Shown here: piece after piece, positions 7,186 through 14,146 of the stretch
How positions within the stretch are numbered: position 1 is the stretch's first letter
How the letters are laid out: every line of letters begins with the position of its first letter
NCBI GenBank assembly: GCA_937951995.1
Contig: CALGAG010000046.1
Coordinates: 1 to 14,779 of the forward strand
Reading direction: 5' to 3'
DNA length: 14,779 bases
Source: an uncultured Bacillota bacterium
Lineage (GTDB): Bacteria > Bacillota > Clostridia > Tissierellales > Tissierellaceae
Translations under genes and position numbers: made by a program
The notes under the pieces: model-generated
Seen by the model: the letters and a program-made list of their open reading frames with translations, nothing else
Database searches by the model: none
Told to the model about the DNA's origin: nothing

Positions 7186-10100
7186 CTAGTCCAAATCCTC
7201 ATCACTGTATGAGTCAGAATCATCATCTTCTTCTATTATAAATCCTGCGGGAATTTCCTCAACAGAACCTTTCTCTCTGTCTTCTCCCAGGTCATCCTGG
7301 TCATCCTCTTCGTCTTCCTCATCCCTGTCGTCAACAAACAGCTTTTCCCTAGGCGTAGCCTCGCCCATTAGGTCAAGATCTGTGAGTCCGTCATCTACGG
7401 ATTCCTTCAGCTCAATTTCGCCGATTTCCTCTCCGATAACCTTGACATCAAGTGCAAGTGACTGAAGTTCTTTTATAAGAACCTTGAATGATTCAGGTAT
7501 TCCAGGTTCAGGAATATTCTCGCCCTTGACAATCGCCTCGTAGGTCTTAACCCTTCCTACGATGTCGTCAGATTTAACAGTAAGAATCTCCTGAAGAGTA
7601 TGTGATGCACCGTAAGCCTCAAGTGCCCAAACCTCCATCTCTCCGAATCTCTGACCACCAAACTGGGCTTTTCCTCCCAAAGGCTGCTGTGTTACCAAGG
7701 AGTATGGTCCGGTTGACCTTGCATGGATCTTGTCATCAACCAAGTGGTGAAGCTTAAGCATATACATGTAACCAACTGTTACAGGGTTCGCAAAGGAGTC
7801 TCCCGTACGTCCGTCCCTAAGCTCAATCTTTCCGTTTTCCGGATAGCCAGCCTCATTCAGCTTGACCATGATGTCTTCCTCGTTGGCTCCGTCAAATACA
7901 GGAGTTGCAACGTACATCCCAAGCTTTTTGGCTGCCAGTCCAAGGTGGACCTCAAGTACCTGTCCAAGGTTCATCCTTGAAGGTACTCCCAGTGGGTTAA
8001 GAACTACATCCACCGGCGTTCCGTCTGGCATGTAAGGCATGTCCTCCTCAGGAAGTATCCTTGAGATAACACCCTTGTTACCATGACGACCGCACATCTT
8101 GTCTCCGACGTTGATCTTTCTCTTGGTGGCAACATATACCCTTACCATCTGGTTGACTCCAGGTGGAAGCTCGTCTCCATTGTCCCTTGAGTAAACCTTG
8201 ACATCGACTATTATTCCAGTTTCACCATGAGGAACCCTCAATGAGGTATCCCTGACTTCCCTGGCTTTTTCACCAAATATCGCCCTAAGGAGTCTTTCCT
8301 CTGCAGTCAGTTCAGTTTCTCCCTTAGGAGTAACCTTTCCTACCAGGATATCTCCGGCTTTTACCTCGGCTCCAATCCTGATGATTCCTCTTTCATTAAG
8401 GTCCTTTAGCATCTCCTCACCGACATTCGGAATGTCCCTGGTGATTTCCTCAGGTCCAAGTTTGGTGTCTCTTGCCTCTGACTCGTACTCTTCAATGTGA
8501 ACTGATGTCAGTACATCCTCTATAACAAGTCTTTCATTAAGGAGAATGGCATCCTCGTAGTTGTATCCTTCCCAGGTCATAAATGCTATGAGAAGGTTCT
8601 TCCCAAGAGCGATTTCCCCTTGGTCTGTACTTGGTCCATCAGCAATTATCTGGTCCGCAGCAATCTTCTCACCCTGCTTGATCATAGGTCTTTGATTTAT
8701 TGTGGTTCCCTGGTTGGATCTTTTGAATTTCAACAATCTATATTTATCGATTAGGTTATCCTTGTCTCTCCTAATGTGAATCTCATCAGCAGTAACCTTT
8801 TCAGCCACTCCAGATTCCTTGGCAACTATTACTACACCTGAGTCCTTGGCAGCCTTGTACTCAATTCCGGTTCCGATTATTGGAGCCTCTGTCTTGAGCA
8901 ATGGAACAGCCTGTCTCTGCATGTTTGCACCCATCAGGGCCCTGTTGGCGTCGTCGTTCTCAAGGAAAGGTATCATAGCTGTACCTACAGAAACTATCTG
9001 TCTTGGGGATACATCCATGTACTCAATGTCCTCAGGGTTGAAGATGTCGACTATTCCAAGCTTACCTCTGGCGATTATCCTATTGTTGACAAACTTGCTG
9101 TTCTTGTCAAGCTTCTCATTTGACTGGGCAATGATCATCTCGTATTCGATGTCTGCGGTCAGATAGTCTATTTCACCGGTAACCTGTCCGTTTTTCACCC
9201 TTCTGTATGGAGCCTCAATGAATCCATACTCATTGATTCTCGCATAGGTTGTCAAGGATGTTATAAGTCCGATGTTTGGACCCTCAGGAGTTTCTATTGG
9301 ACACATTCTTCCATAGTGGGAGTTGTGTACGTCCCTTACCTCAAAGCCTGCCCTGTCCCTGCTCAAACCACCAGGTCCAAGAGCGGACATCCTTCTCTTG
9401 TGTGTCAACTCTGCCAGTGGATTTGTCTGGTCCATGAACTGTGACAGCTGACTGCTGCCAAAAAATTCCTTGATGGACGCAACAACAGGTCTGATGTTGA
9501 TCAGGGCCTGTGGAGTTGCAACCTCGATGTCCTGGATTGTCATTCTTTCCCTGACAACACGCTCCATCCTTGCAAGACCTATTCTGAACTGGTTCTGCAG
9601 AAGCTCACCAACACTTCTAAGTCTTCTGTTTCCAAGATGGTCTATATCATCAGTTCCACCTATATTATAGAAAAGATTGAATTCATAATTAATGCTGGCA
9701 ATGATATCATCAACGATTATGTGTTTTGGTGACAATTCCTTTATTCTGTCCTTTATTGCATCCTTAAGCTCTTCCTCTTCTGGGAACGCCTCAATAAGCT
9801 CCTTCATAAGGGGGTAGTATACCCTTTCCCTCAATCCAAGCTCCTTCAGGGAGAATGGAAGGTCAAATGCCTCCGGGAATACAAAGTTATTGGAAAGAAC
9901 CTTGATTTCCTTGCCGTCGTCCATTAACAGCTTCATTGAATTGATTCCGCTGTTTTCAATCTCTATTGCCTTGTCCCTGCTTATTCTTTCACCCTTCTCA
10001 GCCAGGATCTCTCCTGTCTCAGGGTTGACTACGTCATGAGCGGCTCGATTACCTGCAACTCTGTTATAAAGGGCTAATTTCTTATTGAATTTGTATCTCC

Positions 10101-10908
10101 CGACCTTGGCAAGATCATATCTTCTTGGATCAAAGAAAAGATTGGTCAACAAGCTTCTGGCACTGTCCACTGTTGGTGGTTCGCCAGGTCTAAGACGCTT
10201 GTAGATTTCAAGAAGTGCTTCCTCTTCAGTGTTGGTGGCATCCTTTTCCAAGGTTGTCAGAAGCTGCTCTGTTTCACCCAATACATCCACCACTTCACTG
10301 TCCGTCGCAATCCCAAGAGCTCTCATAAGTGTGGTGATTGGAACCTTTCTGGTCCTGTCTATTCTGACATAGACAATATCATTGGAGTCAGTCTCATACT
10401 CCAGCCACGCTCCACGGTTAGGAATCAAGGTTGATGAAAACAGGCTCTTGCCTGACTTATCAATTGACTCAACATAATATACTCCTGGTGATCTTACCAG
10501 CTGACTTACAACTACCCTTTCCGCACCGTTAATGATAAATGTTCCCTTGTCTGTCATCAAAGGCATGTCGCCCATGAAGACCTCCTGTTCCTTTACCTCA
10601 CCGGTCTCCTTGTTTATAAGTCTAACCTTAACCTTCAAGGGTGCTGAATAGTTAGCGTCCCTCTCTCTAGCCTCGTGCTCGTCGTACTTGACGGCTTCTC
10701 CAATGTGGTAGTCCACAAATTCCAAAATCAGGTTACCTGTGTAGTCCTGAATTGGTGAGATATCGTCAAAAACCTCTCTTAATCCTTCTGACAGAAACCA
10801 ATCGTAGGAGGATTTCTGCACCTCAATCAAATCAGGCAGATCAAGTACTTCATCGATGCGGGAATAACTCATCCTGACCCGCTTACCAAATGTTACAGGA
10901 TGTACCAT
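7186..10908 (-). CDS. rpoB: DNA-directed RNA polymerase subunit beta
   Basis: Second large subunit of RNA polymerase and the target of rifamycins. The product is 1240 residues. The rifampicin region (about 482-511, GSSQLSQFMDQ to THKRR to SALGPGG) has D493, H503 and S508 at the positions of E. coli D516, H526 and S531, so no classical resistance change is seen. The conserved NYEDAI and GDKMCGRHGNKG segments are present. The last 50 residues are extremely acidic (27 Asp/Glu against 3 Arg/Lys). The frame stays open 44 codons further upstream, but that stretch is the leader. The ATG at 10908 follows GAGGGGTG and gives the family N-terminus MVHPV. rpoB has its own promoter downstream of the rplL terminator. 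Confidence 0.97.
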   Translation of the reverse strand: MVHPVTFGKRVRMSYSRIDEVLDLPDLIEVQKSSYDWFLSEGLREVFDDISPIQDYTGNLILEFVDYHIGEAVKYDEHEARERDANYSAPLKVKVRLINKETGEVKEQEVFMGDMPLMTDKGTFIINGAERVVVSQLVRSPGVYYVESIDKSGKSLFSSTLIPNRGAWLEYETDSNDIVYVRIDRTRKVPITTLMRALGIATDSEVVDVLGETEQLLTTLEKDATNTEEEALLEIYKRLRPGEPPTVDSARSLLTNLFFDPRRYDLAKVGRYKFNKKLALYNRVAGNRAAHDVVNPETGEILAEKGERISRDKAIEIENSGINSMKLLMDDGKEIKVLSNNFVFPEAFDLPFSLKELGLRERVYYPLMKELIEAFPEEEELKDAIKDRIKELSPKHIIVDDIIASINYEFNLFYNIGGTDDIDHLGNRRLRSVGELLQNQFRIGLARMERVVRERMTIQDIEVATPQALINIRPVVASIKEFFGSSQLSQFMDQTNPLAELTHKRRMSALGPGGLSRDRAGFEVRDVHNSHYGRMCPIETPEGPNIGLITSLTTYARINEYGFIEAPYRRVKNGQVTGEIDYLTADIEYEMIIAQSNEKLDKNSKFVNNRIIARGKLGIVDIFNPEDIEYMDVSPRQIVSVGTAMIPFLENDDANRALMGANMQRQAVPLLKTEAPIIGTGIEYKAAKDSGVVIVAKESGVAEKVTADEIHIRRDKDNLIDKYRLLKFKRSNQGTTINQRPMIKQGEKIAADQIIADGPSTDQGEIALGKNLLIAFMTWEGYNYEDAILLNERLVIEDVLTSVHIEEYESEARDTKLGPEEITRDIPNVGEEMLKDLNERGIIRIGAEVKAGDILVGKVTPKGETELTAEERLLRAIFGEKAREVRDTSLRVPHGETGIIVDVKVYSRDNGDELPPGVNQMVRVYVATKRKINVGDKMCGRHGNKGVISRILPEEDMPYMPDGTPVDVVLNPLGVPSRMNLGQVLEVHLGLAAKKLGMYVATPVFDGANEEDIMVKLNEAGYPENGKIELRDGRTGDSFANPVTVGYMYMLKLHHLVDDKIHARSTGPYSLVTQQPLGGKAQFGGQRFGEMEVWALEAYGASHTLQEILTVKSDDIVGRVKTYEAIVKGENIPEPGIPESFKVLIKELQSLALDVKVIGEEIGEIELKESVDDGLTDLDLMGEATPREKLFVDDRDEEDEEDDQDDLGEDREKGSVEEIPAGFIIEEDDDSDSYSDEDLD

Positions 10909-10929
10909 TAAAACTTCACCCCTCATTAA

Positions 10930-10959
10930 ACTAAAATAGCCAAAAGCCACGGCTTTTGG
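10930..10959 (-). terminator. Terminator-like hairpin in the rpoB leader
   Basis: CCAAAAGC (10952-10959) pairs with GCTTTTGG (10940-10947) around a CGTG loop and is followed in the mRNA by CUAUUUUAGU. It ends about 30 bases before the rpoB ATG, inside the roughly 130-base leader made from the promoter at 11047-11075. It resembles a leaky intrinsic terminator and could attenuate rpoBC. No convincing antiterminator pairing was found, so the regulatory role is inferred. Confidence 0.5.
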
Positions 10960-11046
10960 TGGTACCAACTCATCGGTCAACTGAAAATAACAGGTTCTAA
11001 ATATCAGTATAGTATGCCCATTATAATCATTATTATGCAATATATT

Positions 11047-11075
11047 ATACTATCATACACACCTGGTGATGTCAA
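11047..11075 (-). promoter_or_regulatory. SigA-type promoter for rpoB-rpoC
   Basis: TTGACA (11070-11075), a 17-base spacer ending in TGA, and TAGTAT (11047-11052), with an extended -10 TG. It lies 22 bases beyond the rplL terminator in transcription order, within the 233-base rplL-rpoB gap. The rest of that gap is an AT-rich leader of about 130 bases holding one hairpin (10940-10959). A TATAAT at about 20 bases from the -35 box is an alternative but poorly spaced -10. Confidence 0.75.
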
Positions 11076-11097
11076 ATCTTTTAGGTCATTTTTAGTG

Positions 11098-11130
11098 AAA
11101 AAAAGTGGCCTTCATGATGAAAGCCACTTT
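11098..11130 (-). terminator. Intrinsic terminator after rplL
   Basis: A 13-base-pair stem with a three-base loop (11118-11130 with 11102-11114, one G-U pair) followed by a run of seven T residues in the mRNA sense. It starts 11 bases after the rplL stop codon. It should end most rplJL transcripts, giving far more L12 mRNA than rpoBC mRNA, in keeping with the multiple copies of L12 per ribosome. Confidence 0.88.
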
Positions 11131-11141
11131 CTATTCTTCAA

Positions 11142-11522
11142 TTACTTAACTTCGATTGATGCTCCAACTTCTTCAAGCTTAGCCTTAAGCTCTTCAGCTT
11201 CTTCTTTGCTTGCGCCTTCCTTGATTGCCTTTGGTGCATTGTCTACAAGTTCTTTTGCTTCTTTAAGTCCAAGACCTGTGATTTCTCTTACAGCCTTGAT
11301 AACTTTGATTTTCTCTCCGCCAGCTGATGCAAGAATTACATCAAACTCTGTCTTCTCTTCAACTGCTGCCTCAGCTGCTGCTGCAGGAGCTGCTGCTACT
11401 GCTGCTGGAGCTGCTGCACTTACTCCAAACTCTTCCTCTAGAGCCTTTACTACTTCTGAAAGCTCCAATACTGTTAAGCTTTTTACTTCTTCAATTAGGT
11501 TTAATACTTTTTCACTTGCCAT
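11142..11522 (-). CDS. rplL: 50S ribosomal protein L7/L12
   Basis: The multicopy stalk protein that recruits and stimulates translational GTPases such as EF-G and EF-Tu, both also encoded here. The 126-residue product shows the standard plan: a helical dimerisation domain that binds L10 (1-33), an alanine/proline-rich flexible hinge (about 35-54), and the globular factor-binding domain (57-126) with KIKVIKAVREITGLGLKEAK. The ATG follows GGAGGG at a somewhat long spacing of about 10 bases. It lies 33 bases after rplJ, in the same transcript, and is closed by a strong terminator 11 bases downstream. The hinge and helices give low-complexity alanine codons, with no anomaly. Confidence 0.97.
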   Translation of the reverse strand: MASEKVLNLIEEVKSLTVLELSEVVKALEEEFGVSAAAPAAVAAAPAAAAEAAVEEKTEFDVILASAGGEKIKVIKAVREITGLGLKEAKELVDNAPKAIKEGASKEEAEELKAKLEEVGASIEVK

Positions 11523-11555
11523 TTTTATTTATCCCTCCGAATTTTTTTATTTTAT

Positions 11556-12083
11556 TTATGCTGCCTTTTCTTCAGCTATAGCGTTTAGTACTATAGCAAG
11601 ACTTCTGATTGTACCTTGAAGTACATTTGCAAATCCTTGTACTGGTGCGTTCATACCAGCAAGTACCTGCGCAACAAGTACCTCTTTTGATGGTAGGTCT
11701 GCAAGACTCTTGACACCGTTAACATCGATTATCTTTCCATCCACGATTCCAGCCTTTATCTCAAGCTTATCGTTTTTCTTGGCGAATTCCGATGTAACTT
11801 TTGCTGCAGCCACTGGATCTTCCAATCCGAAAGCCACCGCTGAAGGTCCTTTAAGGAATTCGTTGAATTCTTCCAGGCCCAGGTCCTTAAATGCAAATCT
11901 CATCATTGTGTTCTTATATACCTTGTAGTCAACTCCTGCTTCTCTGTATTGCTTTCTAAGCTCGGTCAACTCTGCTACGTCAAGTCCTCTGTAGTCAACC
12001 AAAATCATTGATTGGGATGATTGGATCTTCTCTTTTATCTCCTCAACAACCTTTGATTTGGCTTGAAGGGTATGTTCCTTCAT
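11556..12083 (-). CDS. rplJ: 50S ribosomal protein L10
   Basis: Base of the L12 stalk: it binds 23S rRNA beside L11 and carries L12 dimers on its C-terminal helix. The product is 175 residues, with the conserved VDYRGLDVAELTELRKQYR segment near residues 30-48 and an alanine-rich C-terminal region. The frame is open 14 codons further upstream, but those codons contain AGGAGGTG, so the start is the ATG at 12083 (MKEHTLQAK). It is preceded by a classic L10 leader with a terminator (12108-12212) and a consensus promoter (12237-12265). L10-L12 complexes are therefore expected to repress their own operon. rplL follows after 33 bases. Confidence 0.97.
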   Translation of the reverse strand: MKEHTLQAKSKVVEEIKEKIQSSQSMILVDYRGLDVAELTELRKQYREAGVDYKVYKNTMMRFAFKDLGLEEFNEFLKGPSAVAFGLEDPVAAAKVTSEFAKKNDKLEIKAGIVDGKIIDVNGVKSLADLPSKEVLVAQVLAGMNAPVQGFANVLQGTIRSLAIVLNAIAEEKAA

Positions 12084-12107
12084 ATTATCTTCACCTCCTG
12101 TACGGGT

Positions 12108-12144
12108 ATAAAATAAAGGTCTCATACGCAGACACGTAGAGACC
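12108..12144 (-). terminator. Attenuator terminator within the L10 leader
   Basis: GGTCTC (12139-12144) pairs with GAGACC (12118-12123), continued inward by TACG/CGTA after a single bulged base, around a six-base loop. UUUAUUUUAU follows (12117-12108). The stem includes part of the outer L10-leader helix, so the two folds exclude each other. The terminator ends about 25 bases before the rplJ start. Confidence 0.75.
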
Positions 12145-12212
12145 CTAATTCCAGATTAGATATTTCTCACCTCGGTAGGGTATTAAGCCTATTAAGCTCC
12201 TACTGTCTGCGG
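12108..12212 (-). promoter_or_regulatory. L10 leader (autoregulatory RNA of rplJ-rplL)
   Basis: The mRNA has the hallmarks of the L10 leader family. An outer helix CGCAGACA/TGTCTGCG pairs 12204-12211 with 12127-12134. Inside it GTAGG (12199-12203) pairs with CCTAC (12175-12179), followed by the conserved CGAGGTGAGAAATATC tract. In Bacillus subtilis the L10-L12 complex binds such a leader and causes premature termination. Here an antiterminator ACCCTA/TAGGGT (12176-12181 with 12142-12147) overlaps both the GTAGG/CCTAC helix and the 5' arm of the terminator at 12118-12144, giving the same kind of switch. The leader fills most of the 182-base rplA-rplJ gap. Confidence 0.9.
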
Positions 12213-12236
12213 TTCTTTATTTAATTAACATTGATG

Positions 12237-12265
12237 ATTATATCAGTAACAACAGGTCTTGTCAA
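12237..12265 (-). promoter_or_regulatory. Consensus SigA promoter for rplJ-rplL
   Basis: Perfect TTGACA (12260-12265) and TATAAT (12237-12242) separated by 17 bases, with TGA just before the -10 box (extended -10). The -35 box abuts the rplA stop codon. Transcription should start near 12230, about 18 bases before the L10 leader helix. This is the closest match to consensus in the window. Confidence 0.9.
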
Positions 12266-12964
12266 CTAGTCAGTAAGTTTTCCTGGATTTAATTTGATTC
12301 CAGGACCCATTGTGCTTGAAATCGTTACTGTTCTCATATATCTACCCTTTGCAGCGGCTGGTCTTGCCTTGTTAAGAGCATCCATGATTGCCACGAAGTT
12401 TTCCCTAAGCTTATCAGTACCGAATGAAACCTTGCCTATTGGCACGTGTACGATACTGGCCTTGTCAACTCTGTACTCAACCTTACCTGCCTTGATCTCA
12501 TTGACTGCCTTTTCAACTTCAAAAGTAACAGTTCCTGATTTAGGGTTAGGCATAAGACCCTTTGGTCCAAGGATTCTACCGATTCTACCTACAACACCCA
12601 TCATATCTGGAGTTGCAACTACAACGTCGAAGTCCATCCAACCTTCATTCTGGATTCTTGCAACCATATCGTCGCCACCGACGAAATCAGCGCCTGCATC
12701 CTCTGCTTCCTTAACCTTGTCACCTTTTGCTATTACAAGAACCCTGCTTGTCTTACCAGTACCATGTGGCAAAACAACAGCACCCCTTACCTGCTGGTCT
12801 GCATGTCTTGGGTCTACCCCAAGTCTTACTGCAAGCTCAACTGTTTCGTCAAACTTGGCTTTTGAAGTCTGCTGTACCAGCTCTATAGCATCCAATGTGT
12901 CATAAAGCTTGTTTCTGTCAACAAGTTTCATGCTCTCTTGATAGTTCTTACCTCTCTTTGGCAT
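12266..12964 (-). CDS. rplA: 50S ribosomal protein L1
   Basis: Protein of the mobile L1 stalk, which moves deacylated tRNA out of the E site. It is also a known translational repressor of its own operon in E. coli and in archaea. The product is 232 residues, the standard bacterial length, starting MPKRGKNYQES, with the conserved VRLGVDPRHADQQVRG stretch and GPKGLMPNPKSGTV near residues 140-153. The ATG follows AAGGAGG at nine bases. Upstream, the 49-base gap from rplK holds a 28-nt stem-loop element (12980-13007) that ends right at the ribosome binding site. A near copy precedes rplK. The stop codon touches the -35 box of the rplJ promoter. Confidence 0.97.
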   Translation of the reverse strand: MPKRGKNYQESMKLVDRNKLYDTLDAIELVQQTSKAKFDETVELAVRLGVDPRHADQQVRGAVVLPHGTGKTSRVLVIAKGDKVKEAEDAGADFVGGDDMVARIQNEGWMDFDVVVATPDMMGVVGRIGRILGPKGLMPNPKSGTVTFEVEKAVNEIKAGKVEYRVDKASIVHVPIGKVSFGTDKLRENFVAIMDALNKARPAAAKGRYMRTVTISSTMGPGIKLNPGKLTD

Positions 12965-12979
12965 ACTAAAAAACCTCCT

Positions 12980-13007
12980 TGTGGTATTAACGAAAATTTT
13001 CTCCCAC
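12980..13007 (-). promoter_or_regulatory. Probable L1-binding element before rplA (copy 2)
   Basis: In the mRNA, GTGG (13004-13007) pairs with CCAC (12981-12984). Inside are a GA on the 5' side, a small weak hairpin GAA-AATT-TTC, and GTTAATA on the 3' side. The layout and the 28-nt length are the same as the element before rplK (13461-13488). It ends directly against the AAGGAGG of rplA, so a protein bound here would block initiation. The identification as an L1 site is inferred from the layout and from known L1 autoregulation. Confidence 0.55.
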
Positions 13008-13013
13008 TATTTA

Positions 13014-13439
13014 TTATTCTTCTACTTCAACGCCCATGCTTCTTGCGGTTCCAGCTACCATGCTCATGGCTGCTTCAACTGAACCTGCATTAAGGTCTGG
13101 CATTTTTATCTTAGCTATCTCTTCAAGATCAGCCTTTGATATTTTAGCAACTTTTTTCTTGTTTGGTTCTCCTGAACCTGAGTCAATTCCAACAGCCTTC
13201 TTAATAAGAACTGGTGCTGGTGGTGTCTTTGTGATAAATGTAAATGATCTGTCTGCGTATACAGTTAACACTACAGGTATGATCATTCCTGCCTGGTCTG
13301 CAGTCTTGGCGTTGAACTCTTTAGTAAACTGCATGATGTTTACTCCATGAGGTCCTAACGCAGTACCTACAGGTGGTGCTGGTGTTGCCTTTCCAGCTGG
13401 AATTTGTAATTTAACTAGAGCTATGACTTTTTTTGCCAT
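13014..13439 (-). CDS. rplK: 50S ribosomal protein L11
   Basis: Binds the GTPase-associated centre of 23S rRNA beside L10 and is needed for RelA activation and thiopeptide action. The product is 141 residues, the exact usual length. The N-terminal domain has the conserved PAGKATPAPPVGTALGPHG proline-rich segment (about 15-33). The C-terminal RNA-binding domain ends with SMVAGTARSMGVEVEE. The ATG follows GAGGAGGTG with ideal spacing. rplA follows after 49 bases. Upstream are a probable L1-binding element (13461-13488) and a possible promoter (13499-13527), so rplK-rplA may be both part of the nusG transcript and separately started. Confidence 0.97.
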   Translation of the reverse strand: MAKKVIALVKLQIPAGKATPAPPVGTALGPHGVNIMQFTKEFNAKTADQAGMIIPVVLTVYADRSFTFITKTPPAPVLIKKAVGIDSGSGEPNKKKVAKISKADLEEIAKIKMPDLNAGSVEAAMSMVAGTARSMGVEVEE

Positions 13440-13460
13440 AATTCCACCTCCTCATTTCAA

Positions 13461-13488
13461 TGTGGTTTAGCGGGATAATCCCTCCCAC
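13461..13488 (-). promoter_or_regulatory. Probable L1-binding element before rplK (copy 1)
   Basis: In the mRNA, GTGG (13485-13488) pairs with CCAC (13462-13465). GA follows on the 5' side, then the hairpin GGGA-TTA-TCCC, and GCTAAA on the 3' side. In E. coli, L1 represses the L11-L1 operon by binding a 23S-like helix with an asymmetric loop near the rplK start; this element has the same general form and place. It lies about 21 bases upstream of the rplK ATG. Confidence 0.65.
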
Positions 13489-13498
13489 TGCACTTCTA

Positions 13499-13527
13499 TT
13501 TATAAAGCATCATTGCTTATAAATCAA
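13499..13527 (-). promoter_or_regulatory. Possible weak promoter for rplK-rplA
   Basis: TTGATT (13522-13527), 17 bases, then TATAAA (13499-13504). The start would be near 13492, immediately before the probable L1 element. It lacks the TG extension of the other four promoters. It also overlaps an imperfect inverted repeat (13499-13523), which in read-through RNA would be a hairpin with one bulge. Confidence 0.4.
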
Positions 13528-13534
13528 TCCATCA

Positions 13535-13552
13535 CCGGACCATGTTGTCCGG
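13535..13552 (-). other. Hairpin adjoining the nusG stop codon
   Basis: CCGGAC (13547-13552) pairs perfectly with GTCCGG (13535-13540) around a six-base loop, starting at the base after the nusG stop codon. No U-tract follows, so it is not a standard terminator. It may stabilise the upstream mRNA end or mark a processing point in the nusG-rplK gap. Confidence 0.5.
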
Positions 13553-14107
13553 CTAAACTCTTTCTATCTGATCAAACTCAAGCTCAACCAGTGTCTCCCT
13601 GCCGAACATGGAGACAAAAACCTTGACCTTGCGTTTTTCCATATTGATGCTGTCAATGGATCCAATAAAGTTCTCGAAAGGACCTGCTACAACCTTTACA
13701 GGGTCCTTGACCTTGAAGTCAACAGCCGGCAATACCATCTTGTCCTGGACTCCCAGTGCTCTGACTTCCTTGTCGGAAAGCGGTACCGGTTTTGATGACG
13801 GCCCAACGAAGCCTGTTACCCCTCGAGTGTTTCGGACCAAATACCATGACTCATCATTGATAATCATTTTAACAAGAACATATCCAGGAAACATTTTCCG
13901 CTCCTTGAGCTTCTTTTTCCCGGATTTGTTGTCGATGTATTCTTCAGTTGGAACAGCGACTTCGAAGATGTCGTCCTTCATTCCCCTGTTCTCTACCATT
14001 TTCTCAAGGTTGGCCTTTACTTTATTTTCATGACCAGAATAAGTATGCACCACATACCACTTGGCATCCTTGGCTCTTTCTTCCCTACTCATATCCTTAT
14101 CCGTCAT
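13553..14107 (-). CDS. nusG: Transcription termination/antitermination factor NusG
   Basis: Binds RNA polymerase and modulates pausing and elongation; in many bacteria it links polymerase to Rho or to the ribosome. The product is 184 residues. The NGN domain begins KWYVVHTYSGHE (16-27) and includes RKMFPGYVLVKM (70-81) and VRNTRGVTGFVG (91-102). The KOW domain follows, with DPVKVVAGPFENFIGSI (135-151). The start is taken at the ATG at 14107; an ATG at 14092 (MSREER) is possible but has no spaced Shine-Dalgarno. For the first ATG, a good site lies 25 bases upstream, with an 18-base hairpin in between. It lies 39 bases after secE, in the rpmG-secE-nusG transcript. Confidence 0.96.
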   Translation of the reverse strand: MTDKDMSREERAKDAKWYVVHTYSGHENKVKANLEKMVENRGMKDDIFEVAVPTEEYIDNKSGKKKLKERKMFPGYVLVKMIINDESWYLVRNTRGVTGFVGPSSKPVPLSDKEVRALGVQDKMVLPAVDFKVKDPVKVVAGPFENFIGSIDSINMEKRKVKVFVSMFGRETLVELEFDQIERV

Positions 14108-14140
14108 AATTCAGGGACCACTCAGGCCCTTCCCTCCCTT
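14108..14140 (-). promoter_or_regulatory. nusG ribosome binding site with bridging hairpin
   Basis: The Shine-Dalgarno-like AAGGGAGGG (14132-14140) is about 25 bases from the nusG ATG, too far for direct use. Between them, AGGGCC (14125-14130) pairs with GGTCCCT (14113-14119, one bulged base) around TGAGT. Folding this 18-base hairpin leaves an effective spacing of about six to seven bases, which is optimal. The frame has a TGA just upstream of the ATG, so no earlier normal start exists. Confidence 0.6.
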
Positions 14141-14146
14141 GTATTA

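Noticed and set aside
10909..11040. A 44-codon upstream extension of rpoB to an ATG at 11040
   Set aside because: It runs through the transcribed leader, including the hairpin and the GAGGGGTG ribosome binding site. The family N-terminus starts at MVHPV (10908).
12084..12125. A 14-codon upstream extension of rplJ
   Set aside because: It contains AGGAGGTG and part of the L10-leader terminator. L10 proteins begin at the internal ATG.
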